A stretch of DNA of 64,000 nucleotides, taken from NCBI RefSeq assembly GCF_012489685.1, contig NC_080045.1, forward strand, positions 11,681,648 to 11,745,647. Direction: 5' to 3'. The notes beneath the pieces were generated by a model. That model had not been told where the DNA came from. It searched no databases and saw only the letters and a list, made by a program, of their open reading frames with translations. Positions 34,066 to 44,976 of the stretch are shown in pieces. The position numbers and the translations under genes were made by a program. The stretch's first letter is position 1. Each line of letters opens with the position of its first letter. The stretch is from Lotus japonicus (taxonomy: Eukaryota > Streptophyta > Magnoliopsida > Fabales > Fabaceae).

Positions 34066-34238
34066 ATTCTCCCCCACTTAAGAATTTTCGCCCTCGAAAA
34101 TTTCCTTAAACGAACAACTCGATTGTCCTGAGAATTCCAAACAGTACCGATTGTGTCATAAATACATATCGAATACAAAATGAATTAAACATGCTAATAA
34201 ACCTAACCTACTGACCGATCATGCTCTGATACCACTAA
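34066..34238 (-). mobile_element. Complete 173-bp internal region of the non-autonomous LTR element
   Basis: Reads, on the minus strand, primer site (TGGTATCAGAGC at 34234-34223, four bases inside the 5' LTR), about 140 bp of non-coding sequence, and a polypurine tract (TTAAGTGGGGGAGAAT, 34081-34066) touching the 3' LTR. There is no room for any protein. The element must have relied on proteins from a relative. LTR ends resemble Ty3/gypsy chromovirus LTRs, so a gypsy helper is likely but not shown. Confidence 0.85.
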
Positions 34239-34941
34239 TGTAACACCCTCTAAACCTCGCGTTAATATTATAGCTTAAATCAGAGTAAAATTCATAACAC
34301 AGAGGGTGTCACACTTATTCTCCAAAACCACAAATCAAAACACTTGTCATGCTCATAATTTAGATATAAATTTCCAACTTTAGTGTCATAACATTATATG
34401 CATAGCACAGCGGATTTATTTTTCAACTCCAAAATAAAACATAATCCGAAAATAAATAAGAGAGTTCATAAAATAACTCTTAACATCAATATACAAAACT
34501 AATTGTTTCCCCGGTGTTACATAACAAAGCACGACTCCCCTAACTAAACCATAAATGAAAGACTAGCTCCTCCAACTAACCCTCGCGAGAAGCTCCACTA
34601 TCCTCGGTACCTGAGCGATGTCGCATAGAACATCATTCCAACAGAAGGGTGAGAACTCATATCATATGGATAAGCATAATAATAAATAATGTAAAAGCTT
34701 ATAAACATTATCCATAATTCCCTATACATGATTAAGAAGATAATTCATGAAATTTAATATAATCAATTAATTTCACAATATGCCAATACTCCATAATTAT
34801 AGCTCATATAAAGCAAATATAAATATCTCCAAATATCACAACAACAACACACACCAAAGATACCACAATTAACATTATTTAACATTAACAACTCCATATG
34901 GTAACATATATGACTCAAGTGTGACTCTGTGCAAATGTCTT
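34239..34941 (-). mobile_element. Right (5') LTR of the non-autonomous LTR element, truncated
   Basis: Matches 8694-8813 plus 20207-20790 of the left LTR almost base for base, then stops at GTGCAAATGTC and turns into the inverted copy that follows. It keeps the uninterrupted Helitron target (CATAATTTAGATA, 34354-34366). About 1.4 kb of the LTR is missing. Confidence 0.85.
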
Positions 34942-35641
34942 GACATTTGCACGGGTCTCACTTGAGTCATATGTGTTAGGGAGATGTTGATGCTAATTAA
35001 TGATAATTGTGATATTTTTTTGAGATTTGATGTTGTGGTAATTGGAGACAATAATATTTGCTTACTTGATGCTATGAATTATGGAGTATTGTCATAACTG
35101 TGAGATTAATTGGTTATATTAAATTACGTAATTTATTATTTGTTAGTGAAGTGTGAAGAATTTATGTGGAACATAGATAAGCTTTTACATTATTTATTAT
35201 TATGCTTATCCATAAGATATGAGTTCTCACCCTTCTGTTGGAATGATGTTCTATGCGACATCGCTCAGGTACCGAGGATAGTGGATCTTCTCGTGAGGGT
35301 TAGTTGGAGGAGCTAGTCTTTCATTTATGGTTTAGTTAGGGGAGTCATGCTTTGTTATGTAACACGGGGAAACGTTTAGTTTTGTACCTTGATGTTAAGA
35401 GTTATTTTGTGAAATCTCTTTATTTATTCTTGGATTATGTTTAATTTTGGAGTTGAAAAATAAATCTGATGTGCTATGCATATGAAGTTGTGACATTAAA
35501 GTTGGAAAATTTATATATTTATTATGAGCATGACAAATGTTTTGATTTATGTTTATGGAGAATAAATGTGACACTCTCTGTGTTATGCATTTTACTCTGA
35601 TTTATGCTATAATATTTACGCGGGGTTTAGAGGGTGTTACA
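34942..35641 (+). repeat. Inverted, diverged LTR copy forming a 1.4-kb palindrome
   Basis: Reverse complement of the preceding LTR fragment, from GACATTTGCAC back to the LTR end GAGGGTGTTACA at 35641. The centre is GTGCAAATGTC-TT-GACATTTGCAC (34929-34952), perfect for 11 bp each side. This arm is visibly more diverged (roughly one base in ten, with gaps) than the two LTRs are from each other, so it is probably an older LTR of the same family joined in opposite orientation. Confidence 0.82.
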
Positions 35642-37000
35642 CACAACGCTGCCTCCTTCGTGTCGAACACTTTTCGTCATTGCACCGTTGCACACCGTCC
35701 ACCTCAATGGCGAGCACCGCTACGTCCTCCTTGTCGCAGAACATTTCGCATTTGATATGGTGGTTTGTGTATTAACTATTAATGTAAAAAAATAAAATAT
35801 TATATTTACTTACAAACATAAAGTTACTAAATAATCTGGTATCTTCAATCCAAGGACTCTAAATGGTCTTGCGGTGCTTCACTTTTTTGCCATTGCACCT
35901 AAGAATCCCATGAATAAATCAAAACCCTTCACTCATAGTCCAAACAATGTGAAAATTGGTTTTCCTATCTTTTTCACGTCTCATGTTTTCCATCCATTCA
36001 TTTTCATGCCATCCAAACATGGTGTAAACCTAAGGATTTAAACTTGGAGAGTTGAATTTCTCAGCACATTAGTATTTGCAAAACATAATAATATCAACTT
36101 AATTAACAGAGATAGTGGGATGAGAGAGAATTGCACACCTTTATCATTGAAGACAATTAAGCCATTGGTGGGGGAAGAATTGCTTGTTTTTTGTGCTTGT
36201 GTTATGTGTTTGTCTAATTGGTGTCCTATTGCATTCACTTATAGTACATGCAACTTCAAATTCTTCTGCATCATCATGTGATTCAGCCTCTGGGACTATG
36301 TACGCTTAGTTTAATGTTTAGTCAAAATCAAGTGATAGGAAGAAATGCACGCCAACAGGTTCAATTCAATTTTCTTCCTGGGTAGATGTACACTTGGTTT
36401 TGTTTTTATGTCACTTATAGGATACAAGCACCTATGATGTAGCCAAATCTACTTCATATACATATACGATGATGAGTTTAAGAATAAATGAACCATGCGG
36501 TCTAGCTGTGGGTGGGGTCTTTATTTGCTTTTTATTTAACATTCATATAATATGTATCATCATTAAAGACAATTTTATTTGAGTTAAGAATATCCACATA
36601 TTATAGTGGTGTTAACTGTTAACCTTTCTAACATGGTTTTTTTCTTTCTCAAGACTCAAAGTTCAGAAGGGTTAGAATTTTAAAGAATTAAATTGGGGAT
36701 TATTATTATTTTGGTCATTTTAAAATTGGCACTAGGCATGTCTTATGGTCATAATCATTCAGTTACTGTGATACTTCGTTAATTGCAACAAGGATGCATA
36801 ATTGCACCAGTCTTAGCTTTAATCTGCAGTCAACCATGCTGCTTTGCTGGGATTCACTATTACTAATCATGACTATCATCCATAAAGCATATAGTGGCTA
36901 CAGAAAAGCTTTCAGGTCCCAAAACGTACCATGATTTCCACATCTTAAAAATGACTAAGCTGGTTTGGTTTTGCGGTGAGAAGTTCCCTGCACTAATGCT
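35642..37000. other. Gene-free stretch with possible exon relics
   Basis: No supported gene. Bases 35642-35760 are GC-richer and end ATATG|GTGG, like an exon with a donor. On the minus strand 36140-36238 reads as a short open piece ending AAAG|GTGTGC. Neither shows a motif I know. Confidence 0.3.
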
Positions 37001-37400
37001 GTGTTTGGTTTAGTGAAAAGAGAATGGAAAGATTGGCGATGGAAGGAAAACTGCCCCAAAACTTTTCTTTCCATTGTCCGGTTGCACTGTTACAGGGGAA
37101 GGAAAGAAGAATTTTTGTGGGCCCTGCCTGAAAAAACTTTCCACTCTATACTGGACGGAAAACATCAAAGGCTTGTGAGTTTAAGTGAGAAAGACTAATA
37201 TACCCCTGATTAAAAAAATTCACCACCTCTCCTAGGGATGGCAATGGGTCTAGGACCCATAGGGTACCTGTAAAAAATACCCACTATAGGTAGAGTAAAA
37301 ACCCGCTAGATGGGTATGGGGTTGGGTATGGGTAATTACCCGCAAAAAGTAGCGGGTATGGGTATTATAGTACCCAACCCGCCCCATACCCGCACACACA

Positions 37401-37449
<49 letters not shown>

Positions 37450-38366
37450 TAGTAATATATAACAAATTAACTTAAGCAATACATTTCAAACTTACTCTTT
37501 TTAAAAAAGTAGGTGAGTATTTAAGGTATTCATAATCATCACTAATTTACTTCCACTTATTTTTAAAATTTGTAAGTTATTAACCTACAACTAAGGGCTA
37601 TATTATAAATCTAAATTGTAGTTGTATTTTTGTTTTCTATTAACAAAAATAGTGAAAAATATATTTTGGTTAGCTAAATTGCGGGTAATGGGCACGGGTA
37701 TAGGCAAATAGGTACCCAGAGGGTACGGAGACGGACATTCAAGTTGCTACCCACGCGGGTATGGGGACGGGTACGGGTACGGGTAATTTTTTAAAACGCG
37801 GGTATGGGGATGGGTACTATAGTACCCTACCCATTACCATCCCTAAGTCCTCTCCCCCCATATGCTATTTTATCTCCATGTCAAAATTAAACAAGATGTG
37901 TACCAAAACAATTTGCCAAGGTTGCATATTATAATATTAAAGTAATTTGTTGACCTGCTACAAATATTAATATTAACTTAGCTTTTAATACATTGAGTGC
38001 ATTTTCTTACTTATCACGTGTGAGAATTGATATTGACTATCCAATTTATCATCTTTTATACATCACTAAATCTTTCAAAAAAATATATCAATGACTTTAA
38101 GTATTTTTAATAGATTTTTTTCCGCAAACAACTCTCAAATTTGCGCATAGTTTGAATTTTCCTAAAATAATAAGGATTATTAGTTTGACAAGTTTATTTG
38201 TGGATAATTATGTCATTGCACAAATATGACCTTTTCTTTCCTCTCACCTTTTCTCTCAAACCAAACAACCTAAAAAATCATCTCACTTTCCTTTCCCTTT
38301 CTTTCCTTTATCTTTCTTTCCTTCCTATTTTCTTTCCTCTTCCTTTCTCTTCCAACCAAACATACC
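37001..38366. mobile_element. Non-autonomous hAT-like element with 8-bp TSD, containing a second hAT
   Basis: CTAATGCT at 36993-37000 and again at 38367-38374 is a perfect 8-bp duplication. Ends are GTGTTTGGTT and, inverted, AACCAAACATACC. The outer parts are rich in TTCCTTTC/GAAAGGAA-type words in opposite orientation and can pair. The element at 37233..37845 is nested inside. No transposase frame. Confidence 0.6.
37233..37845. mobile_element. hAT element with TAGGGATGGCAATGGGT termini, 613 bp
   Basis: Ends TAGGGATGGCAATGGGT and ACCCATTACCATCCCTA are inverted repeats, the same class as 2969..3483. Flanks share CCTCTCC but offset by three bases, so the 8-bp target duplication is eroded. Interior has GGGTATGGG/ACCCATACCC words and an (ATT)n microsatellite at about 37401-37449. 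Confidence 0.75.
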
Positions 38367-38800
38367 CTAATGCTCTGTTTGGTAGAGAAGAGAGAGATAG
38401 AGAAGAGAGAGTAGAGAAGAGAGAAGTTGAGTAGAGAGAAATATGTGAGAAATAATGTAGATTTATTGAGTTGTTTGGTAGGGTAGAGATAAAGAAGAGA
38501 GATATGAGAAATAATGAGGTGGAAGAGAGAGAAAAAATTAAGTTTTGATTAAAAAATCATTTTTAAATACAAAAAGTGAAAAGTTGGGGCCACTAACATC
38601 CAGAAACCAAAAAGAAAAAAGAAAGAAGGAGAGAGACATTGAGTCAATGTCTTCGCAATTTGCGAAGAAATTGAAAAGGGGAAAAGTTCCACCCCTAATC
38701 TCTCTCTCACCTACAATTAATACTAACCAAACAAGGTAACTCTCTTCTATCTCTCTCTTCCATCTCTCTTTCTTTTAACTCACCTTAAACAAACAAAGTG
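38367..38800. mobile_element. Purine/pyrimidine-rich foldback-like element abutting the hAT
   Basis: CTGTTTGGTAGAGAAGAGAG at 38375 is followed by AG-rich sequence and, from 38730, CT-rich sequence (CTCTCTTCTATCTCTCTCTT) leading to AAACAAACAAAG, so the two halves are inverted. No clean target duplication was found and the right border is uncertain. Confidence 0.4.
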
Positions 38801-39780
38801 TAAGAGTATCATGTATCCATTGAAGTCAGAAATTCTTGACCGCTTGATTTTAAACGGATAATTATGTTCAAATATGTTGATTTTAAATGTATAGTAACCT
38901 CTTTTAGTTAGAGTCGTCTGATTAAATATGAGACAATTACGATCCCCTATTTAAGTGAATCTGAATTCCTCTTAAAAGGCAATTACTATTGAAATCTTTT
39001 TTGGTCAGTCACCAGGTCAGATTTCTTTTGACATCTCATTTCGTTATTAACATTGTTGTTGTAGCCTAGCCTGTAGGGGTCATTTGAAATGACTTTCTGC
39101 TTTTTCAAAAATAACACAAAAGAAAGACTGAGTGAAAAGGATAAAATCTGGTACTCATCACTTTTATGCAGTACTATAGTGTATTTGTTGAGCACTGAAA
39201 GATAAAAGTCCTATACAGTCATGGAGAATCTACCTTGGGATAAAGGGTCAGTTTAAGAATATGAGTCTTGACATAAATACTGAATTTTTACTCGGAAATT
39301 TAAACAGAAAATTCAGGGTCAATCAATGGTTTTCCTATTCTGTGCTGAAAGCCAGATCCAATAAAAAATTGATGATAGCACAGAAGGTTAATCAAGGGGT
39401 TTGAACCAATTTCAAAAAATAAGTAAAATAAGAACATGAACAAGGTTCCAATCCTAGCTATTTTGTCAATGAGATTCCGTTGACACTTACCATAAGTGTA
39501 CATTTTTTAAAAATTAAGTCTTATTTACCTAAACGAATTAGTGTAGGTTTAGAAACTCATTTGAAAATTACGTAAAGACAAAATCATTAGTACGTGTTTA
39601 AATACACCTTGTTAAATCATGGTGAGCCAAAATCACAATGAGCAAATATAAATTTATAAATTTTTGTGGTTACTCATTGTGATTTTGACTTCATTAAATA
39701 TGTGGTTAATTCACTGAGCCAATGATAATAATAGTACATCTAAGGGATTTACAGCTGAGGAAAGTGTGAAAAATGTACAA
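38801..39780. other. Intergenic region downstream of the MAKR gene
   Basis: No gene or element termini recognised. The last part (about 39700-39983) probably includes the 3' UTR of the minus-strand gene at 39984..41024. Confidence 0.45.
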
Positions 39781-39983
39781 CAATAGGACAGATAGAAAGA
39801 GACAGAGAAGAGCAGAGCAAGAACATCAATTTTGAACAAATTAATGCCGGAAAGGCCACGCTGTTAATTCAAACATTAATACACAACAGCATTTCACATG
39901 AAAATGTCTCATTCTTCTCTTACAACGTTTCCTCCCCTCTCTCACCGGAAAATGTTCCTGCTATTTCTTGATTTCCACCACCA

Positions 39984-41024
39984 CTAACCACAAGTTTTGT
40001 CGGAAACTGAGAACACATCCTGAGACTGTTGCTGAGACTGTTTGCAGTGAGCAATGGCTCCTTCAACTGAACCTTCCAACTCATAATTTGCACTGATGCT
40101 CCTCTTGAACAATTGCAAATCATAGTACCCAGCTGAGCTCAGAGAGAAAGATGAAGAAGAAGAAGATGACCCTGATGAAGATGTGGATAAAGATGAAGCC
40201 TTTGAAACACAATGTCTCTGAACCACACCAGAGAAAGACTTCCTGTGATTACTAGTGAAGTCATCTTCAAATATCTCTCTCTTAATGGTCTTCATGACAT
40301 TACAAGACATGTGATGCTTCTCATCATAGAAAATCTCAAATGGGTTTTTACAGTTTTTCCTTGGATTAACCTTCATGTACTTGTTCTGACACTCTTTGCA
40401 ATTTGAGTCCCTCTCTGCTCCAACATTGGTTGCTGCACTGGCACATGACTTGTCTGAACAACCAGATTTGCTGAAGAAAGATTTCAGGTAAACTCTTGAA
40501 GCCTTGAGTTTTTGACTGAGCCAGAAATGCTTCAGTTTCTTGGGCAAAGTCTTCTTGGGAAGATGATGAAGATCATCACCAACAAGACCAGAAGACCACC
40601 CAAATGGGTATAACAATTCATCTGGGTTTGCAACTTCACTGCTAACCCTGCATGATTCTGAAGGAGTTCTGAAGTCACTTGTGAAGGGGAAGCTACTATC
40701 TTCCAAATCTGACTGTGATTTCACAAAATCAAAGGTGGCATTGTTGGAGTTCTCTATGAGCTTTTGAACCATTTGAAGGCGAGGAGGGCTGTGAAGAGGA
40801 AGGAGTTTTCCCTTGTAGAAGAGATCATCTGCAGGGGAAGGTTTTGAATCTTTCTCATTTGAGACAGAAATCATTTGGAATTCAAACTCGCTGTTCTGTG
40901 GGGGAGAGGAAATGGAATAAGAGAATAAGTTGGAGGAAGTAGAAGAAGAAGAAGAACTTAGTTCCATGTCAATGTAGTCCTCATCTACATGAACCAAAGT
41001 GGCATTTTTTATGGCCATTTTCAT
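39984..41024 (-). CDS. Membrane-associated kinase regulator (MAKR3/4-like)
   Basis: Single-exon gene of 346 codons from ATG at 41024. Seen: N-terminal YIDMELSS (about 17-24) followed by a Ser tract; DLFYKGKLLPLHSPPRLQMV (about 68-87); a Lys-rich stretch KKTLPKKLKHFWLSQKLKAS (about 155-175) suited to binding acidic membrane lipids; HRKSFSGVVQRH with a long Ser run (about 260-300); and a C-terminal ELEGSVEGAIAHCKQS. Family knowledge: these blocks are those of the MAKR proteins, relatives of BKI1, plant-specific, unstructured regulators that sit at the plasma membrane and act with receptor-like kinases. MAKR4 has been tied to lateral root development. The set of motifs and length fit MAKR3/MAKR4 best; the exact orthologue cannot be settled here. 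Intact, no stops, codon use unlike nearby transposons. Confidence 0.85.
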   Translation of the reverse strand: MKMAIKNATLVHVDEDYIDMELSSSSSSTSSNLFSYSISSPPQNSEFEFQMISVSNEKDSKPSPADDLFYKGKLLPLHSPPRLQMVQKLIENSNNATFDFVKSQSDLEDSSFPFTSDFRTPSESCRVSSEVANPDELLYPFGWSSGLVGDDLHHLPKKTLPKKLKHFWLSQKLKASRVYLKSFFSKSGCSDKSCASAATNVGAERDSNCKECQNKYMKVNPRKNCKNPFEIFYDEKHHMSCNVMKTIKREIFEDDFTSNHRKSFSGVVQRHCVSKASSLSTSSSGSSSSSSSFSLSSAGYYDLQLFKRSISANYELEGSVEGAIAHCKQSQQQSQDVFSVSDKTCG

Positions 41025-41250
41025 GTGTGTTCTGTGATGATGGTGGTTTTTCTCTATTTGTGTGTGTTGGAGTATGGAGATGCCTATGGGAAACTGAGCT
41101 TCCTCAAGGAAAGAGAGAGGGCAGGGTATTCTTTAAAGTGTTGATGTTGCCAAACTTTGTAATGCAAAAGACATTTTTCTATCATATTTATAAACTAAAA
41201 TTTTTATCCCCTATGTCTTTAGTCTTTACTTTACTCCTATTCAACCTTTT
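41025..41250 (-). promoter_or_regulatory. 5' UTR and core promoter of the MAKR gene
   Basis: On the minus strand TTTATAAATATGA (about 41184-41196) is a good TATA box, about 160 bp before the ATG. Downstream of it lies CCCTGCCCTCTCTCTTTCC, a pyrimidine-rich leader common in plant 5' UTRs. Start of transcription near 41155 is inferred from the usual 25-35 bp spacing. Confidence 0.5.
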
Positions 41251-42932
41251 GATTTACCTCTTAACTGATATAAAAATATATGTATCTTTTCTAAACTTGT
41301 AGGTTGCTTTCCAAGCATGAAATTCATGTATTATTTTATTTTTGAATCCCCCCTTACAAGGAAGTCCTTTCCTTAATAATAGATATCATATTAGTATCCA
41401 AAAGAACAAAATATGTTGGTTAGTTTCAGAATGTATGTGAAAAATGTTAATCATGGCGGATGAGTTAGTCCGTGTGGATTAATTTGACCGACATTTTAGT
41501 TGATTAAATTTATATGTAAAGACTTATTTAGCCGATGTTTTATATATTTAGAGACTTTCAAACGTATTTATTTAAATAAAAAACTAACCTGTGAGTGTAA
41601 AAAAGGATGAGACACCAAATTGACAATTCACTTTATATATATTCCTCATTTTTTGTGTAAGTCCAAGTGTTAAAAAAACTATGGGCTCGAGGAACATGCA
41701 CATCAGTGTGAATAACCTAGAACATTGAGAAAAGCTTAAATGGGATTCAAATTTGTAACCCTTTGACATGTAAATGTAATGTTAGCCAGTAAGTTAGTCT
41801 AGTCTTAAACTCTTAATAGGTGAAATTCTTGTTTTCTGTTTTCCCATTATGTATATATCCCTATGGCACTATGGATGCCCCATAGACATTGGTGTAGTTA
41901 CCCGTATCAGATCTCTCTCAAAGTAGAAATAAAGAAAGCAATCATAATCCTTGAAAGTACCTCGATTGCCTTCACTATTCTTTTTCTTTTCCCCTTTTTT
42001 TTCCTATTTCTCCTTCTGCATACAACTTACAAGTTTAATGCACGCTGTAATTCTCACCTTTCACATTATACATTTCAATTTTTTATGTGAGTATTAAACT
42101 TTCACATTATACATTTCAATATAGTTTTGTGAATATTGAAAATTACTCATCATAGAAATACTTAGTGTTTTGACTTTTCATTCATCTTTTATGTGAAACA
42201 GGTTTATATAGTACATTTTGAATATACGGTGAAAAATCATAATAAAACTAAAATTAAAATAGACTACCTTAAATTAAAGAAAATTGTTTCTGTCCACGTC
42301 ATTTTATCCTATTGTGTTTTTAGCTAACTATCGATCCAAGGTTTTAGGCAAGTACAACCTAAGCAGCATGTAGATTCAAATTCTGTCCCTATAATGTGTG
42401 TTAACATAACTGACCCAGACCATGTGTTAGATGGATACTCTCAATCTTCTATTGTCCTGTTCCATTTGAATCTGATGCGTGAAAGTACAGGTTTAGAATC
42501 TGCAACTCAGAGGAGGATGTTGACATTAACCTTGTTTTTATGGAGAGTTTCAATGTAACTCACTAATAATCATTCCAATTCGTTGCATGACAAACAATGT
42601 ATGAAGAGAATGATTCATATGCTAGATAGAACCTACTGCAGAAGCAGGTACATGATACATTAATAGGGAGGACTCAATGAATTGAATCTATATCTCCTGT
42701 CTAGTCTAATATCCTTGTATATGATTAAGTTGTTGGCATGCATTATACATATGTGAGGGTGGATCCTCAACACAGCAAAATAACGAGTGTATAAAAATAT
42801 TGATCAATTTAACTTTTTATGAATCAATTTGAACCATTTAATACAATATCTTAAGAATTTGCAGTAGAGAGCTACAAACGATTTATGTTCATGCAAATCA
42901 TGGACATTAAGTAAGAAACTGTTCGAATTAAG
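41251..42932. other. Intergenic region upstream of the MAKR gene
   Basis: AT-rich, no supported gene. The words TTTCACATTATACATTTCAAT occur twice at about 42058-42079 and 42101-42120 (a short direct repeat). Nothing else was identified. Confidence 0.4.
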
Positions 42933-43197
42933 TGTTGGAGTCAAGTCCCACATCGGAGAAGTCAAGGTGAGAGTGAGAGTTTATAAGAGATGTGATCCAT
43001 AAACCTAAGCTTGTTGGGGAGAGTCACGTTGAGGACCCATGGGCCAAGGCCGAGAGGAGACACCAAGGAGATCTTGGACACCACATCTTAACCCAAAACC
43101 TTAAAGCATTAGGTTTATGGGTCACATCTCTTATAAACTCTCACTCTCACCTTGACTTCTCCGATGTGGGACTTAACTCCAACACTTGATTCCAACA
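42933..43197 (-). mobile_element. LTR-like foldback with TCCCACATCGG start
   Basis: Begins TGTTGGAGTCAAGTCCCACA and ends GATTCCAACA. The outer about 75 bp on each side are inverted copies (CATCGGAGAAGTCAAGGTG... against CACCTTGACTTCTCCGATG...). The TGTTGGA...TCCCACATCGG start is shared by many small plant LTR elements of the TRIM/SMART kind. It is directly followed by a polypurine tract on the minus strand (CTTGAGGGGGAGAT), so it occupies the place of a 3' LTR, but its body does not resemble the LTR at 43569. Confidence 0.5.
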
Positions 43198-43568
43198 ATC
43201 TCCCCCTCAAGTGTGAGTCCCTCAACCACATCACCCATGGTCCTCCCGTCTGCGGAAGCTATCCATCTTGCTCAACACCCTGTTGCTTCACTCCTCCACC
43301 TTGGCATCCATCCACTTCTCCTTCTCTGGCGTGGTCATCGCCTCTTGAAAGTAGACAGATCTCCACCTTATCCCGTGTCTTTCAGATCCGTCGGTTTCTC
43401 CTCTCACAACCTTCGCAGCGGAAGATATCAGCCGTCACTATGGTTACTAACCATCGGTCCCTCCGCAGAAGTTACCCGGCCGTTACCATGGTTACTAACC
43501 ATCGGCCCCTCTGCGGAAGTTGTCCAGCCGTTACCATGGTCCCACGAACCATCGGCTCTGATACCAAT
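43198..43568 (-). mobile_element. Short internal region of a non-autonomous Copia-like element
   Basis: 371 bp between a polypurine tract (43198-43211) and a perfect initiator-Met primer site (TGGTATCAGAGC on the minus strand, 43566-43555). It contains two full and one partial tandem copies of a unit of about 50 bp with CCGTTACCATGGTTACTAAC and CATCGG(T/C)CCCTC (43430-43560). No protein could be encoded; open frames across it follow the repeat. Confidence 0.55.
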
Positions 43569-43934
43569 TGTTAGAACAGCAACACGAATACAGATCAGAG
43601 TAGAGAGAAACACACAAAGCTTTGTTCACGCAGTTCGGCCAAATTGTCTACCTCTGCGACTATAGAGCAGCTATAGTTCCGTTTATTGATTCGAACCTGA
43701 ATACAATCACTCAGCAATTGCAATTTCTCTCAATTGCACTAGTGCCTCTTGTGTCTCTTGTGTTTTAGGGTTACATTGTTATCGTATTTATAGTGGATTC
43801 TATTGATCTCTAATTTATAATAAAATCCTAATAAATCCTATAACAATCTCTTAAAACCTTTTACAATCCACATTAAATCAAATCCTAATAAACTAAAGAT
43901 TTTAGCCCAAAATATAATGAGTCAAATCTCAACA
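43569..43934 (-). mobile_element. 5' LTR of the non-autonomous Copia-like element, 366 bp
   Basis: TGTTAGAACAGC ... AAATCTCAACA, with TG...CA ends, directly beside the primer site. A TATA-like word (CTATAAATACG on the minus strand) is at about 43784-43794. It has no good match in the left terminal copy at 42933, and flanking target duplicates do not agree (TTAAG against GAAAC), so the unit may be a recombinant. Confidence 0.6.
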
Positions 43935-44601
43935 GAAACTATAATGTGATACATGTAGGTAAAGATTGAGCTTTGAAGTCGTTAATTGAATATTAACATG
44001 AAAGGAAAATGAACATGGTTTGCCATTTTACCCAAAGACTTCTTTGCCATAATAGGCAACGTATATTTTCTAGGTAGACATGTATTGCAATTTGCAAATT
44101 CATAGCGGTAAATTTGAGCATCAGAAATCCTAAAAGTGCAATAAATTTGTGAATGAAAATTTGCTTTTCTCTTTTTGCCTTTTATAACTAATCTAAAACT
44201 GACCAATTCTGCATAGTTCATACTTTTGAAGGCCCCATTACTTTCTCTCTCTCAATCGGCATATGGACAATTATTCATGGTCATGGTGAGTGATGTTCTC
44301 ATTTGACCAGGTCAAAATGTAACTAATCTATTTTTAACCTTTCATCCTTGGCTCTATGCTACATTTTTTTAAGCCATGAGTGTTTTTCACTTAAGTAGTT
44401 ATATGCTTTTTCTATTAAGTTAAGAACATCTTTAATGGTAGTATCTAATATTAAATACATATTCATATGAGCATCTATTACAATTGAAGTACATATTCAA
44501 TTCCAACATAGCAAAGATGAGTATGTGGGAATAGATACTCTACACTAGACTTGAAAAGTGAACTTGTCTTTATTACAAACACTTACAATTAATATAATTA
44601 G

Positions 44602-44637
<36 letters not shown>

Positions 44638-44976
44638 GGTAAAAAAATTAATATTGCGTGATAACAAGAGTTTAACGGTAAAATTTAGAATTATTATGAG
44701 TTCGATTTTTCATTATTTCTTTTTTTTATTAATTTTTTCATTTTTTTATTATTTAAAATTTAAGTTGTAAATATAATTAATTAAAATGAAGATAAATAAT
44801 AAAATATATAAATGTGATGTTGATGGTGGGATCCACTATAGAAACTTTTAAGTTTTAAGAGTTGTTGGGTTGAAGTGAAAAGTTAGTAAAGTGACGTAGA
44901 TGATATGACATTATGAGAAATTATAAAAAATGAAGTGTAGATATTTTAGTGAGTATGATGAATGTAGATACTCTAA
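43935..44976. other. Intergenic, (TA)n tract
   Basis: No gene seen. An (AT)n microsatellite lies at about 44607-44631. AAGAACATCTTTAATGGTAGT at 44424 and TGTAGATACTCTAAGAGCATC near 44963 may be the worn ends of another MITE of the GAGCATCTCC type. Confidence 0.4.

Noticed and set aside
34239..35641. Treating 34239-35641 as one intact LTR of a second element
   Set aside because: The right half is the inverse of the left half and both outer ends are LTR starts; it is a palindrome, not a TG...CA repeat with normal interior.
8694..35641. Target duplication for the whole nested LTR element
   Set aside because: TACAG before 8694 and CACAA after 35641 do not match; the right LTR is truncated, so the true outer border is lost.
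43152..43665. Two overlapping long plus-strand frames (140 and 159 codons)
   Set aside because: They run across polypurine tract, tandem repeat, primer site and LTR of a non-autonomous element; no motif, so chance frames.
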